A DNA stretch of 64,000 nucleotides from Sympetrum striolatum (GCA_947579665.1 OX388346.1:88910615-88974614); one strand, 5' to 3'. Positions 21,976 through 35,106 are shown, counted from the first letter of the stretch. The notes: generated by a model not told the origin, from the sequence alone. Program-made: numbers and translations.

Positions 21976-23561
21976 TCTATTTCGAGTACAAGAACCAAAA
22001 CTTAATTATCATCAGTTGTAGCCTCACGGAGTGTTTTGTGAAAGTGCACATTTTTATTCTAAGTGAAAACGCGACAGTATGGCTAGTTACACACTCACCG
22101 GTTTCGCTCGTCCGGTCGGTCATAAAATGGTCGTGAAACCGGGGTACGGAGGCTTTCAAACACAAGTACCGGGCCAGCCATAAACATGCCCCTGTTGCTT
22201 CTCCGGCGTTGGTGAAAAATCAATTCTCTTTGGAATTTTTGGTTCAAATGACTTTAATTTTTAAAATTACTTGCTAATATCGTCTACATTCACTATGTCA
22301 TTCGGCACGTCCATATTTTAAAGCAATAGAAGATGAGAGGGTAATGGCAAGGGACCGCGTTGAAAAAGGACGTTGGAGATAAAGATTGAGGATTATAGAA
22401 AAAATTATTCCTTTATTAATACCTTATATTTCGGAAACGGAAGCATTCGGTTTCCTACAGGCGACTTTGATATTCGTCGCAGAGGCAAATTCCTTTGCGA
22501 AAGCATGTTTAAAGACCTCCATTGTAGTAGGAAGAGCATTTTTGGGGAAAGAAACCTATCTCCAGATACGATTTCTTAAGATATTTCTGCACATTAGATC
22601 GAAGAAGCCTTGATTATTTGGAACTCTGTTACTGGAAATGAGATAAAATAACTGAGCAAAGTTCCACCAGTAAGACTTTAATGCTATTTTAATTTCTTAA
22701 TTTAAATAATTTAATGCATTTATAAATTAAAATCATATAATGGTGGAATTATTTAAGCAAAGGATTCACACAATATTTTTTTTAATGCTTATCATCAGGC
22801 CACAACTTAAAAACAACACAGATGGCAATTGATAGTTGAAACCGGTCCGGTCGCTTTAAACGAAATGTTTTGTGAACCTTTTGCCTAGTTACTTCCACCA
22901 TCATGCAGATACACCATATAACAGCTTTTACAATCAAATTAATTAAATTACAGAATTAAAAAATAAATTGAAGTATTTCTGGTTGAACGCTGCTAAGTTA
23001 TTAGAGGTTTCAAATCCCAGCGAAGATGAAAGCTTTCGAAATACGTATTGGGTGCTCTTAAAAAGTGCTGTCTCATTTCACGTTCTCTCGGAATACGAGT
23101 GAAAGAGACGCGGAACGACGGCTACTGGAGATAATAAAACTCTCATTCCTAACATCCGTGCTCCAAATTTTCTTTCTTTACACTGCAAAGTTATTTTGCC
23201 ATGCACAACCGATCCACAATTAGCGAGAGATTGATTGACGCAATATTTTACTTCCCTTTGCAACCACGCCACATCCCAAATTTGAAAAGAAAGCGCAAGA
23301 GATATTCCGAGCAATAAAATGCTTAAAAAGTTCCCCCCCGCGAGATCCATCAACACTGGTATCCCAGAGAGGATCAACTTCCATTTTAGAGTCGTAAACA
23401 ATGGGAGAGGTTCAAGTCATACAGATACTACGTGGATCTCGTTGTCATAGCTTTTTTGGTGAGTTTAAAATTTCCTATTACATGCAGTGATGATAGTAAG
23501 ATCCAGTAATGGAAAGCAAAGATAAAAAAATCAACGCGAATGGTTGTAAATGGATGTTAAG
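21976..23561. other. Unassigned
   Basis: Several short ORFs (for example 107 codons at 23401-23078, minus) have no recognisable domain. I cannot exclude host exons here. Confidence 0.4.
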
Positions 23562-25094
23562 AGCTAGAGCAGGGGTACCTATGGCACGCGTGCCAGGCTT
23601 GGCACGCGGTGGGATTCTCAATGGCACACCTTGCAACGAGCGAGGGATGTCAACCCTGTAACTCTCGCATGTACTTTGTCGCAAGGAAGGATAAAGGAAA
23701 GGTGCGCGTTCGAATTAGTTAGCGCAATTCGAAAAATCGTAATTGTTTTGCGCGGGAGACGGCATTACACGCCGAGTGTGGAAGCAGATATCATCTAGTT
23801 TCGAGAGGTATTCTGTCGTCAAGTATTTATATTGTGAAAACTTAAATTTTGAAATTTTTAACGATAATAGCAATACCCGAACTGCATATCTGAATTACTA
23901 CACCAAGAAAATAGTTGGTGTAATTGCGAAGGTATCTAATTTGATTTGATCTGTTACTTGTATTATATATTTCCTATTGATTTAATTTTTATTAAAATTA
24001 TCCTATTTAAAAAGATGTAGAATAAGAACTAAAAACTTGATGTTCGTAGTTTTCAAGACTCTTGGATGGATGAATATGGGTTTATACAACAAAAAGATCG
24101 TGCTCTATGTGTGATACGTCGCGAGAGCGTTTTATGCCGCACGTCAAGTGTACAACGACATTTCCAAAGAAAACACCAATCCATATTTAATAACAACGGT
24201 GAAAAATGTGAAGCTATAAAGCGAGCTGTTGCTGATTACAAGAAACAAGCAGCTTTATTTTGAAGAATAACTGGAATGAAGCCTAAAGCGACAGAATGCA
24301 GCTTCACAATTGCTCACTGCATAGCTGTCAAAGGTAAACCCTTTACAGATGGGGAATATATAAAGGAAATTTTTATAAAAAGTGCTGAATAGTGGTTTAG
24401 CGATTTACCCAACCAACATGCAATATTATCCCAAATTCGACAGATACCGGCTTCTGCACGAACAATTGAAAGAAGAATAACTAAAATGGCAGAAAATGTT
24501 GCAACAAAACAGAATTCAGGATTACAAGAAGCTGTTGCTTCATTTAGCGTCGCTGTTGATGAAAGCACCGATATAAACGATGTTGCACGGCTTGCTGTAA
24601 TTGCACGGTATTGTGGTAAAGATCAGGTTTATGAAGAATTGTGTAGCTTGATTCCTCTGTCTGGGACAACTACGGGGCAGGATCTTACCTCATTCATAAT
24701 TTACTTTGATAGCAAAAACATTAATATAATGTTTTGTGTAACTACTGATGGCGCACCTGCAATGGTTGGCAAGGATGGAGGATTTGTCAAACTTCTAGAA
24801 AATCATATTGGACGTAAACTATTAAGCTTTCATTGTATAATACACCAGGAAAGTTTAGTTGCCAAAATTTCGTCACAGCGCTTAATTCCTGTAATGAACA
24901 CTGTTTTTAAAATAGTTAATTTCATAATGTCTCGTTCTTCATTGACACACAGGCAATTTAGATCTCTTTTAGAAGAAATGGAAAGTGAATATGTGGACCT
25001 CCCCTTATACAGCCATGTCCGTTGGCTTAGTCGAGGTAATGTCTTGAATAAGTTCGTGTCATGTCTGGAACACATTCAAGTTTTTCTTAATGAG

Positions 25095-25590
25095 TGAGAC
25101 TAAACCTTTCAATCTTTCATTTGTATGTATTTCTTGATGTAATTTCATTTTCTTAAAATCTTTGGGATTTATCTCCCATTGTTCAACGTTCATTTCAATT
25201 CATCTATAATTAATGCCAGTTTAGTGAAGTTGATTTATTTTATCTGATTGTTTGTAATGTAGTTATGTTTTTCCCCTTTCTTATTGTACAATTTCTATAT
25301 TTTCACTGCCTGTCTATCATAACCCTTTTCTTTCTCCTTCATCAAAAATATGGTTTTCTATCTTTAAGTTTCGCAGGTTTTTCACACTCCCCCTCTTGTG
25401 AGTGTTTTCCTGCCGTGAAATATTTTTTTCCTGAGCCCTCAGCTTAGGTTTTTTCAATCCACATATTACTTTTTTTCGTGTACTTTTGCAGACAATCTCT
25501 TTCTTTCTGTTTCGCATATGATGGTGGGTTAGGTGTAAGACTTTCTAGTCTCAATCTCGCCCGAAATAAGGCCATTTATTATTATTATTA
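25095..25590 (+). mobile_element. 5'-truncated non-LTR retrotransposon 3' end with (ATT)n tail
   Basis: TTAATGAG at 25087-25094 and 25591-25598 flanks a 496-bp insertion ending in (ATT)n. Removing it restores the hAT transposase reading FLNE|KKQHFLEL. It has no coding domain, so the clade is not determined. Confidence 0.8.
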
Positions 25591-25745
25591 TTAATGAGAA
25601 GAAACAACATTTCCTCGAATTGAACGATAAAGAATGGTTATACAAATTGATGTTTCTGACTGATATAACTAAACATCTCAAGGAACTAAACAAGATTGCA
25701 AGGACAGAGCCAAACTGCGCTCGAACTTTTTGGATATTGGAAAGG

Positions 25746-25882
25746 GGGGTAGTAGTAGTAGTATTGTTAAAAGTGCTTCGACAGCTTAGGTCATTTCGCA
25801 CATTGGCTTCCACCGGGAATCGAACCCGGGACCGCTTTCACCAGAGGCAAACGCGCTGTCCACATGACTATCCGGGAACCCC
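25746..25882 (-). mobile_element. tRNA-derived SINE
   Basis: TATTGGAAAGG is duplicated at 25735-25745 and 25883-25893. Read on the minus strand the insert begins GGGGTTCCCGGATAGTCATG, has an A-box-like TAGTCATGTGG and an exact B box (GGGTTCGATTCCC, complement at 25815-25827), then a short body and a trinucleotide tail (complement GTAGTAGTAGTA). This is a head-to-tail SINE layout with a tRNA-like head. Confidence 0.85.
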
Positions 25883-26735
25883 TATTGGAAAGGATTTTCT
25901 ACAAAATTAGATATATATCTCTCATATATTAATACTAGTACCTACAAATACTTCCCAAATATTAAAGCGATTTCAAATAAATTCACCATGACAAGGATGA
26001 ACTTATAACCTACGTTGAAGCACTTAAAGAGGAATTTTTCAAAAGATGCAAAGACTTTGAGGCCTATATGCCTATGTTTTCCTTCCTCATTAATCCAGAT
26101 TTAATAGATCCATTAATAATCCCATTTGATTTCTCAATTTTTGAGTGGATATAATTTGAAATGGAACTTATCGAACTAACATCCTCAGAATTTTGGAAAG
26201 CAAAATATATGGAAATACGAAAATATCTGGAAGATCACCCTAAGGAAAAATGGACTGCCATATTAAATTGTTGGATGTCTTTACCCGAAAGATTTAATCG
26301 TTTGAAGATAATTGAATTTGCTCTGCTTTCAGCTTTTGGTTCTACATATCTCTGTGAACAAATTTTTTCTCATATGAAACATATTTTGAGTCCACAGAGA
26401 AGTCGTTTAACGACTGAACATTCAGAATCTTGTGTGATATTTAAAGTGACAAATAATACCCCTGATATTGAAATATTAACTAAAGCGGTGCAGGACAAGG
26501 TTCGCATTAAAATGTTTAAAATTGCGTTGAAATTGTATGTTGTTTTTATAAATAAATATCTTTAAAGGATAAATTTTGTATCAAATTACTCTCCCATAAA
26601 ACTCTATTATGTAATGTGATGGACATAGGTATACTATTACTTTCTGGTAAAAAGAATTAAGGCGGCACCCTGAACTATATTGGTACAGTAGCTGGGTACA
26701 CCATAGTTAAAAGGTTGCCTACCCCTGAGCCAGAG

Positions 26736-27025
26736 GATTGAGTTCCTGAGGATAAAGTAGGTATGATTTCATCTTTTTGTCTTCATCCCGACTACTATAA
26801 GTCTCAAACAAAGGTTACAAGATTATGGTGTAATAAATCCGGCTTCTAAAGAACAAAATACATTTCAGAAGAACTCAGAAATATTATTCGTGAGGATTTA
26901 AAGTATTCATAATAGGTCATCAAATACCATGCAGGAGACATATTCAGCATCAATAAAAAACATCAGAAATTTTCCTGATGAGAATGGCAGTGCTGATTAC
27001 GGAGATATCCATTACCGTAAATATA
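26736..27025 (+). other. Flank upstream of gene copy 1, possible 5' exon
   Basis: An open stretch from ATG at 26931 reads MQETYSASIKNIRNFPDENG and stays open to about 27056. It is absent from the second gene copy, whose homology begins at 27026/43090. Whether it belongs to the gene is unclear. Confidence 0.25.
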
Positions 27026-29347
27026 CCACTGATGATATCGCTACGGCAGGACACTGATTCTAAACTAATATTCACGCAACTTGTCGAGCTATCGCAGCCT
27101 TAAACCGAATGAGCAAGTTTCGGCCTTCGATACGACAACAATGCTCGGCCCTAACAACGGATTCAGTCTAATTTTCTACGACGAAGTAGTAAGTCGACTA
27201 AAAACTTCAAGGATGATAATCTCTTGGATTTTATCGAAAGCCATGGCCCTCTGCCATCTATTCACCTGGATGAAGGATTGGAGGATGTTTTTACCCAGGT
27301 GAGTAGAAAAATATCTCTAGAAATATGCCGGCTTACATTAATTCCACGAAAAGGCATATCTACACCATGGAGACCGATAAAGGCATAGAAAGATCTATGC
27401 TAATTAGTAGTATACGGATGTATCTGCATTTGATTAAATATTCTACATATGATATGGCATACAGTATTTCTACAAATTTTTAGGTGTCTTGGTGGAAATG
27501 CATTGGAAGAAGATCAACCCGGAGACAAGAAAACCTGGTCAAGGAGGTAATTCACTTATGAATTCTAGAATAAAGAAGTATCTTCTGATATTTAAGAAAC
27601 TTTATAGTATTCGATATCCTGTCCTAAAATTCATAATGCATGTATTTAGATCCCTCCGTGGCTCCAAGTCATGGCCAATGCTCAACATCGGCAACCCAGC
27701 TGCTGATGATCACAATCGTAGATTGAGGTAAGACAGTATGAAACTCTAGAACACACAAAGATATTTTAAATTTATATCACGAAATATGCCTTCACTGGGT
27801 TCATAATCTCACCAGTCACATATTTTGGTCCTTCAGTCGAACAACTTCTGACCCAGCGAGAATCAATTGCGGTGATATCAGGCCGGGGCTGCAAGCCCGA
27901 AGAACAAGAAGTGGCAGGATCTATAGCATCTATGAGGTACTCATTGTAACTCTAACACTTCTATTCAATTAGGTGAAATTATAAGTAAACTTTTGTAATT
28001 TGATTTATATCCTGCAAGCGATCGATCTAAAATGAGATTCATCTAATTGAGAGTTTCCTCAACATAATATGGGCTCAATTTCATTAAAATCTTTATTTCA
28101 CGTTATACGAAAAATTATAGGATATGTGGAAGGCCCGCTAACGCTTCATTCGTAACTTTAATCTGAACTTGTAGGATAATTGCAATCGATTGACCCACAC
28201 TTTATGCTTATCTTGCAAATGTAGACCATGTATATTATCCTTAAAAGAGCAATTAAAGGAAAAATATATTAACCACGCAAGTATTTGTGAAAAGTGAAGT
28301 CTCTAATGAATAATGTCATAATGTCCATCTATATCGTAGTGCCCATTCGTCCCCGGGGTCTGCCACAGAAGAACATTCACTAACATTAGTGAGTTTGTGC
28401 ACGTGTATAGCAGATCCGATAAATGTATTGCCTTCCCAAGCGGTAACAGCCAAGGTAAGTGTCATTTTATACCATTTTTAAAAATGTATTACGTCAATAT
28501 TATTGAATCCGTAGTGAGCCATTATCATATATATGTATTCGATATCTTTCACAGGCTTATGTAGGAGAAATCTCACTGTCTACGACAACTTCAGCAGCAG
28601 TCACCACAGCTCGAATACGTCCGACATTGGGGACGCAAGCTTAAGTAGGAGCTCAAGCTTCAGCAGCATTCACCACAGCTCGGATATGTCCGACATTGGG
28701 GAGTACTCGTAGTAATACACACATACTTTAGCTTTAAATATTTAGATTAGATAGCTTCTGGCATTCAAATTGATATATTTGATTTACTCTAAATTCCTGT
28801 TTCATCGGCTCAAATTCATGTTTTCAAATAAAATGTTTGAATGGATACCGCGTTTTATTCTATTGCAATAATATAGACTTACGATGCATTTTGGTTGGAT
28901 TTAGGAAAATGGAAAGACGGTCTTGGATACAATATTAATCTTGATAGGTAAGAAACCTATATCACAAAACGATTTCTTAAAACATTTTGGTATTTCTATG
29001 AAAAAAAAAAGTTCGTACAATAAAAACGTTTACTTCACTGCGGGATATGATGTTGTAGTTTAATTACCGAACCTAGGTCGTGTACGCATTATTTATCCTT
29101 ATGTAGTAAAAGTTTTTATTATCTATCTGTCTACTGATAATAACTACCACGAATCCTTAGTCCGTCCTGTTTAAAAATGAAGATCTCTAAAGATACATGC
29201 TTCAATTGATTAAATTAAAATTAACAGGATAAATAAACGCTCAAACTTTCAGTGGTCTGTATAACATTGTGATGGATCAATACAGACGTCGATGGACGAT
29301 ATAACTTCTAAATTCTGCGCCAATTGACTTGCATTTGTTCCTTCGTC
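27026..29347 (+). repeat. Segmental duplication, copy 1 (2.3 kb)
   Basis: Collinear with 43090-45410 at an offset of 16,064 bp. By eye I count only a few tens of differences at most (about 1%), including a one-base change in an A run near 29000. It contains the six-exon gene plus about 600 bp of 3' flank. The edges are sharp and have no target duplication or inverted repeat that I can see. Confidence 0.95.
27141..28712 (+). CDS. Six-exon gene of unknown function, copy 1
   Basis: Exons: A 27141-27298, B 27484-27546, C 27650-27727, D 27837-27936, E 28340-28454, F 28555-28712. All five introns have GT..AG ends (donors GTGAGT, GTAATT, GTAAGA, GTACTC, GTAAGT) and all phases agree, giving 223 residues with no internal stop. 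Exon A ends SWILSKAMALCHLFTWMKDW, hydrophobic enough for a membrane or signal-like segment; C has SLRGSKSWPMLNIGN; D is basic (RTRSGRIYSIYE); F has a Ser/His-rich tail with a doubled unit (SSSHHSSNTSDIG / SSIHHSSDMSDIG). AATAAA follows at 28828. The ATG at 27141 is the first in frame in exon A; upstream exons are possible. I do not recognise the family. Short exons and lineage-specific copies recall secreted-effector families, but that is only analogy. Confidence 0.6.
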
Positions 29348-32159
29348 TTCCACGTTATCTTCTGTCACTTATTTTCGTTTTGTTGTTCGGTCTGTATCCT
29401 GTTTCTCAATTTTCATAAACTATGAATTCTTCCCCGTTTTCGTTCAATTGATTGATTTATTTAGCTGCTTTGGGTGTACAGTATAATATTCACTCTGTTC
29501 TATACTGCCTCTATGCGTCTAAGTTATGACAACGTCGAATCGCGGACAGCCATGTTGGAAATGCGTTCAACTTTAGTGTGAGCATTCCCACCTTCGATTT
29601 TTACCTGTGAATGGACATAAGCGGTCGAAGCACTTATAAAAATAGTATCGTTAATAAAACATCGTGATTTTTCTCCTAATGCTCATAGTACCTTGCTGAG
29701 GCAAATTGTATTCCTATGAATATTTTTAGTACTCATGCTGGTGATAATCTATCGACTTCTGCGTTTTTATTCATTTCCCTAATTACCTCGTTTATCACTT
29801 TCTTCGGCAGTCCAACTATTTTTCTCTTTTTTCAATGAGTTGTATTTATAATACTAGCATTATTACTGCTGAATGGTGGGAGTGGTAGCATTCGCAAATG
29901 GCTTAGCAGTATATGGATTATTTAAATAAATTATTCTTAGATACAAAATTAAGCTACGGACGAAAACATGGCTATCAAAAACCATTCCTCGGATCTACCT
30001 TTATGCATGAAGAGCTGCCAAAAACATATATATTTCGGAGTCGAAATAAATAACTCACACTTGCCTATACTTCAACACCATTATTGGAATCTTTAGAATT
30101 GATACTGTTCATTATTGATTCGTATATTTGAATTAGCAAATACATCATTTCTGCAATACTAAGACACTCCCACGGAAAGCATGCATAGAGTAATTCGAAG
30201 TTACAGACTCCGATCATAATACCAGAACAAATATATTTTTTGTAACACATTTAAGCCTTAATAGGATTTTGTAGAAGTGTACATACGTTCGGTGATAGGG
30301 ATATTATACCCCGAAATTGAAAAGTCTAGTCACTAGTTTAATACATGAGACCTTCAACAAATGCGCGCAGCAATGGGTCCGTATGAGCTTTTCGTGTGTC
30401 ACAATGTAAATACTTTTCAAAGCGATACGTAAATAACACAAAGCTTCTCCTCTTGCTTACCCCGCTCAAAGGAACGTTTCTATCAGTTTGCCGTATTAAC
30501 CCACAGCACCACAGATCAGCAGATGTTATTGCTATATTTCGTGTATGAAGAAGAACTTTGGATAATTAAAAAGTAATAGAGAAACGTGGAATCAGAAGGA
30601 ATGTTACCTTGTTTATTTTTCATCGTTGTAGTTTCTACATGCAGATGTAAGATAACGTAGCCTGAATAGTTTGAGGCGGCTTGTGGGTCTGTTTAGGAAC
30701 ATAGTTGCAAATCCTGTGAGAAACTAAGAGTAAAATACAACACCATAAGCGAAGGAAAGAAAAAAGTGTTTGGTGAAGGTAAGAAACAAAATTACTGGGG
30801 ACAGGTATTGATGCTGTCCTTTTTAGTTTAAATTCATTATCTGATAAATAATTAGGTTGAGTATGATAACTAACTATGAAGCAAAAGATTACTAAAGTAT
30901 ACTGATCGTGGTGCTAAAGATTTATAGTATTTGCAATTTTATTTCTTCTAAAGGTCTTTCAGACTATTGATTTAATTTAATATTCTAAAGCCCATTACAT
31001 TAGTGATATGTGAATTCCCATTTAGGTTCATGTGATAAGGCATCGGAGAATCCTAATTTGATGTTGGTAAACATTTTTGATTTGCCTTCCTCAACCCGGT
31101 TCCCGTAGAATTGATTTTGTGTAATTTTTACTTTTTCAGTGACTGATGAAAAACATTGAGGATACATTCTTTACATTTTCCCATCAATAGATTAGTCGTA
31201 GATTCTCCATCTTCATTCTTGGATCATCTCGCTGCTTATACTACTTTTAAATGTGCCAGTGGATTTGAAATCGTAGTACAAGTGAAATGAAATTCAGTAA
31301 CTAAAATGCATAATATATGTTGGAATTTACATGCGTGAAACGTACGTGAGTCCCGGTCATTCTGATTACTTCCGTTCATCAATGCCTATATTAAGGTTTT
31401 TGGTTACCTTGATGGTCTCTTATATTCTCTATAAACCAGCATAACGTTGATAAGGATTATTACCTTTTCAACAACTGTGCGTAAATTGAAAATTATTAAT
31501 TTTTAGTAAACAAATTATTAACAAAATGATGACATCTTTTCCACATCATCGTTTCATTTTTTATTCAAACCCTAATTGCAACAAAAAATTAAGTAAGTTT
31601 TACTATGTATGTATGATTAATTACGATAATCAGTGAGTTAATGACGATACTCTTACCCCTGTTATATTCGAACGGTTCCAAATTAAACTGTATACACATT
31701 CATTCAATGTCAAAACGTTTATTATGCCCGAAGTTATTCTTAGCCGTTATTTGTTATTATTTTTAGGCTCACTCGACCTGGCTATTTAGTTAAACTTCAC
31801 TTTAGAGACCAGTTTAGGCTTAAATGTCGATTATAATGATATTATCTCATGCCTCAATCTTCAATGATCTATTAATTTAACTGTATCAAAAATGGAATTG
31901 AACATTGAAAGATCAAGATATGATACTTCTGCATGCCTTCCAGCGCAATATCTAGCATTCATTTCGATAAAGCAAATAACCAGTCGAAATATCTCTCTAA
32001 GATATAAGTAACATGCTGTGAAGAATCTCGTGGAAATGTATACGACAAGTAAAAATAATGAAATTTCCTTTAAGCGTCTGTAGCAACCAAGTTTTATTTA
32101 TAGCAACGTAGCATTTTAAAGATACTACTGTAAAATAAAAGAGTTTTGATTGCTGTCTG
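29348..32159. other. Unassigned AT-rich stretch
   Basis: No ORF above about 60 codons has a recognisable motif, and no repeat structure was seen. Confidence 0.55.
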
Positions 32160-34510
32160 AAATTTATTTTTGTCAACATGGGAAACAGAGATCATGATCA
32201 ACTTGATCGAGTATGGTCCTTCAGACGAGCGACTTCAGAGCCAACCAGATTCACGTGTGAACACATTGGAGCGGGACTTGAAGAAATCAGCTTGGAAGGA
32301 TTTGCGGCAGGTAAATCAGAGGTACATCATACCTCTTGGATTTTAGCCGCTATTTTCGCTATCCGCCATATCTTCTACTTGCGAGAGGACTGGAGAATAT
32401 TTCTGCAAAGATAGGAAGGAAAATATCTGTGCAAATATGCCGGCTTACATTAACTCCATAAAAAAGCATATCTCTACCATTACGACCGATAAAGCCATAG
32501 AAAGATCTTATCAAATTGCAATGAAGTTTACGGATGTATCTACATGCTATAAAGTATTCTGTACTCCCTGCTTGACCATTCCTACATTACTTACAATTCG
32601 TTTAGGTGTCTTGGTGGAAATGTAGTGGAAGAAGGAAATGTGAAGGCAGATCATCCCGGAGAACAGAAAACCTGGTTAAGGAGGTAATTCTTGGTCTTCG
32701 TGGAAATGAAGTGGCAGAAGAAGTAAGTGATTCAGTCAAAAACTTTACCGAACCCGGGAACCAGAGAACCTGGTCAACGAGATATGATATGAATTTCATA
32801 ATAAAGCAGTACTATGTGAAATTTAAGACGAAAAATAATCGTTAATCTGCGCATAAATTAATAATGCATACATTTAGATCCCTCCGTGACTCGAAGTCTT
32901 GGCCAATGCTCCATACCGGCAACACATCTGCTGATGATGTTAACCGTAGATTGAAGTAAGACAGACTGAACCAGCAAGAGTAATTTGCGAACATAGAAGG
33001 CCGGGACTAAATGCCCGAGGAACTAGAAGTGGAAGGATTTACAGCATTTATAAGGTATATTCTACTTATTGTAGATCTAATACCGGGTGTTCTCTTCAAC
33101 CAATTCTTTAATTTGGCAGCTGACAAAACTTTGTTTATTGAAATCTTTGTTATTGTCATGGTGCACTCTAATTATTACATCATTACACAATACCGGGTGT
33201 ATTTAATCAAATGTGTCCTGTTTCAATCAATTGTCTTAATATTATCTAAATTCTACCAGCTATAATTTAAAATGTGAATAATCTAACCACGAATTTTCTC
33301 CAAATAGCGTGAGCTTATCTTCATTCTACCATACCATCGTAATTGTAAAAATATTGTTTTAAGAAGAATATAACCCAACGCGGAAGGCCTGTCAACGTTA
33401 CATTCGTCATTTGAAACCGAACTTAAAATGAGAATTCAATGTTTTGATTCACAGTTACTGCTCATCTTGGAATTGTTAACCACTTTCTTCATAAATAGAT
33501 ATTACAAGTAAAGGTTAAGACATAAACTATGTATTTGTTTGTAATAAGTGACGTTTAAAATATTATTTCATGCAATATTGTAGTGCCTATACTCGTCTCC
33601 GGGATCCGCCATACGAACAACTTCCGAATACGAAAGAATGAGATGCATGGGCTGGAAGAAGTGGAAGGATTTACAGCATCTATGAGGTGTTCATTGCATC
33701 TCTAATACTGCAATTTATTTAGGTGTGTACTTTTTCAATGAAAAGCTTCAAATAGATTTTAATCTTGCCAGTGATGGTTAAAAACGTGAATGATGCAATT
33801 GCAAATTTTCTCCACATAATGTGATCTTAACTTCATTCAACTATGCCATCGTTACCTCAAGTTTTATGAACAATTATTGTATATGCTAAAATCCCAATTA
33901 CCCTTCATTCGTAATTTTAATCCGAACTTGTATGAAAATACAATTTTTTGATTCACAGTTACAGCTTTTCATGGAAATTTTAATCAATAATCTTTTTCTT
34001 AAAAAATATTACAAGAATAGGAAAAAGATATTAACTACGAATTTGTTTGTGAAAAGTGACGTTTCTTGTATGATTTCCATTTATGTCGCAGTGCCCATTT
34101 GTGTCCAGTGTCTGCCACTGAAGAATATTCACTAATAGTAGTGATTTAGTTCACCTGCATTGTAGAAGCGGTAACTGTGTTGGCTTTGAGAGCGGTAACA
34201 GCCGACGTAAGTGTCTTTTAGTCATTTTTCTTCGTATATTCAATAAAATCAATAATTTCAAATTCGTAGTGAAGCATGAATTACATACATGTATTCAATA
34301 TTTGTCACAGGCTTAAGTAGGAGCTCCAGCTTCAGCAGCAGTCACCTCAGCTCGGACACATTGGGGAGTAGTAAAACATATACTTCAGCTTTAAATATTT
34401 AGATTAGATGGCTTCTGGCATTCAAATTAATATATATTTGATTTGTATCCATTCTAACTTTCTGCCTTTACGGCGTTAATTCTTTGTTTTGAATAAAATC
34501 TTTGGATCAG
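32160..34510 (+). pseudogene. Diverged paralogue of the six-exon gene, with repeated exons
   Basis: Related segments in order: a D-like exon at about 32212-32310 (RRATSEPTRFTCEHIGAGLE, compare RTTSDPARINCGDIRPGLQ); A-like ending 32411 (SWILAAIFAIRHIFYLREDW); B-like 32607-32680 (CLGGNVVEEGNVKADHPG.., with a 12-nt in-frame insertion); a second B-like 32690-32780 (LRGNEVAEE..EPGNQRTWS); C-like 32878-32957 (SLRDSKSWPMLHTGNTSADD); D-like 32960-33055 (TEPARVICEHRRPGL..SGRIYSIYK), fused to C without a normal intron; another D-like 33610-33690; E-like 34091-34198 with an in-frame stop; F-like 34313-34370; AATAAA near 34493. The donor after exon A is lost (ATAGGA). Protein-level similarity persists, so it diverged under constraint before decaying, or has an altered exon structure. 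Confidence 0.7.
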
Positions 34511-34915
34511 CTGCGTCTTTTATTTACTAATAATATTACAATATTATAAACTTGCAATGCACCAACCGTCTGGGTTGTATTTGCAATAGTTATTAAGAGT
34601 TCTGATGGGTTGTATGACACTAAATTTTTATCAGCTGCCGGCAATTTTGTTGAGGAAAGTCTTTCTATTAGCATAAAGAACTGAGAATGAACGACTATTT
34701 CCGGTTAATTATGTTGAACACTTGTGCAAATTTTCTCTAACAAGATAGGACAGGTTATACGATTGTTTAGTAAGCGGTAAAGGAACATTAGGCTAGCAGT
34801 TTTATTTCTAATGTTCAGTGTCTCCAGATCAAATTTACGTATAATTTAATTGTAATTGATAATATTAGAATCATCAATTCGCATATAAGTCGGATTTCTT
34901 TAAAATATTGCAAGA
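34511..34915. other. Unassigned
   Basis: No feature recognised. Confidence 0.5.
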
Positions 34916-35016
34916 TACTTGGTTTAACTTTCGATTTAAAAAATATTTCCGCAGCATCCCTTGCCTTAAATTCTATTTTCATCTATTCTTAGACCTATTC
35001 TGGAATATTGTTCACC
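34916..35016 (+). pseudogene. Short LINE reverse-transcriptase fragment
   Basis: YLV.. region reads ILGLTFDLK and then, in the same frame region, SSILRPILEYCSPL. These match the paired blocks YLG(V/I)xxDxxLxW and (L/S)VRPILEYxSxxW at the C-terminal end of CR1/jockey-type reverse transcriptases. It is about 100 bp long and truncated on both sides. Confidence 0.5.
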
Positions 35017-35106
35017 TTTATATATATATATATCTATTATATATAGATGCTTCTCCGGATTCATTCATGGATATACCTATATAGATAGATAGATAGATAG
35101 ATAGAT

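Larger units (their letters stand above)
24066..26565 (+). pseudogene. hAT transposase, broken by stops and two insertions
   Basis: N-terminal zinc finger remnant at 24066-24263 (ALCVIRRESV..SSVQRHFQRKH; the second Cys of the usual CxxC is Arg). The catalytic region is the 203-codon ORF 24486-25094: VAVDESTDINDVARLAV holds the first conserved Asp of the RNase H-like fold, and TTDGAPAMVGKDGG, SFHCIIHQE and LYSHVRWLSRG are the familiar blocks of the ZBED5/FAM200/GTF2IRD2-type hAT family. The frame resumes after the LINE as KKQHFLELNDKEWLYKLMFL and, after the SINE and some decay, as KEEFFKRCKDFEAYMPMFSF. It ends with the hAT dimerisation block at 26300-26450 (LLSAFGSTYLCEQIFSHMKH). In-frame stops lie near 24263, 24390 and 26153. 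Confidence 0.9.
23570..26727 (+). mobile_element. hAT element (GTF2IRD2/ZBED-like) with 8-bp target duplication
   Basis: The element begins CAGGGGTACCTATGGCACGC and ends ..GGTTGCCTACCCCTG. The flanks AGCTAGAG (23562-23569) and AGCCAGAG (26728-26735) form an 8-bp duplication with one change, the length expected for hAT. It carries a broken transposase and two nested insertions with their own target duplications: a LINE 3' end (25095-25590) and a SINE (25746-25882). Confidence 0.9.
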
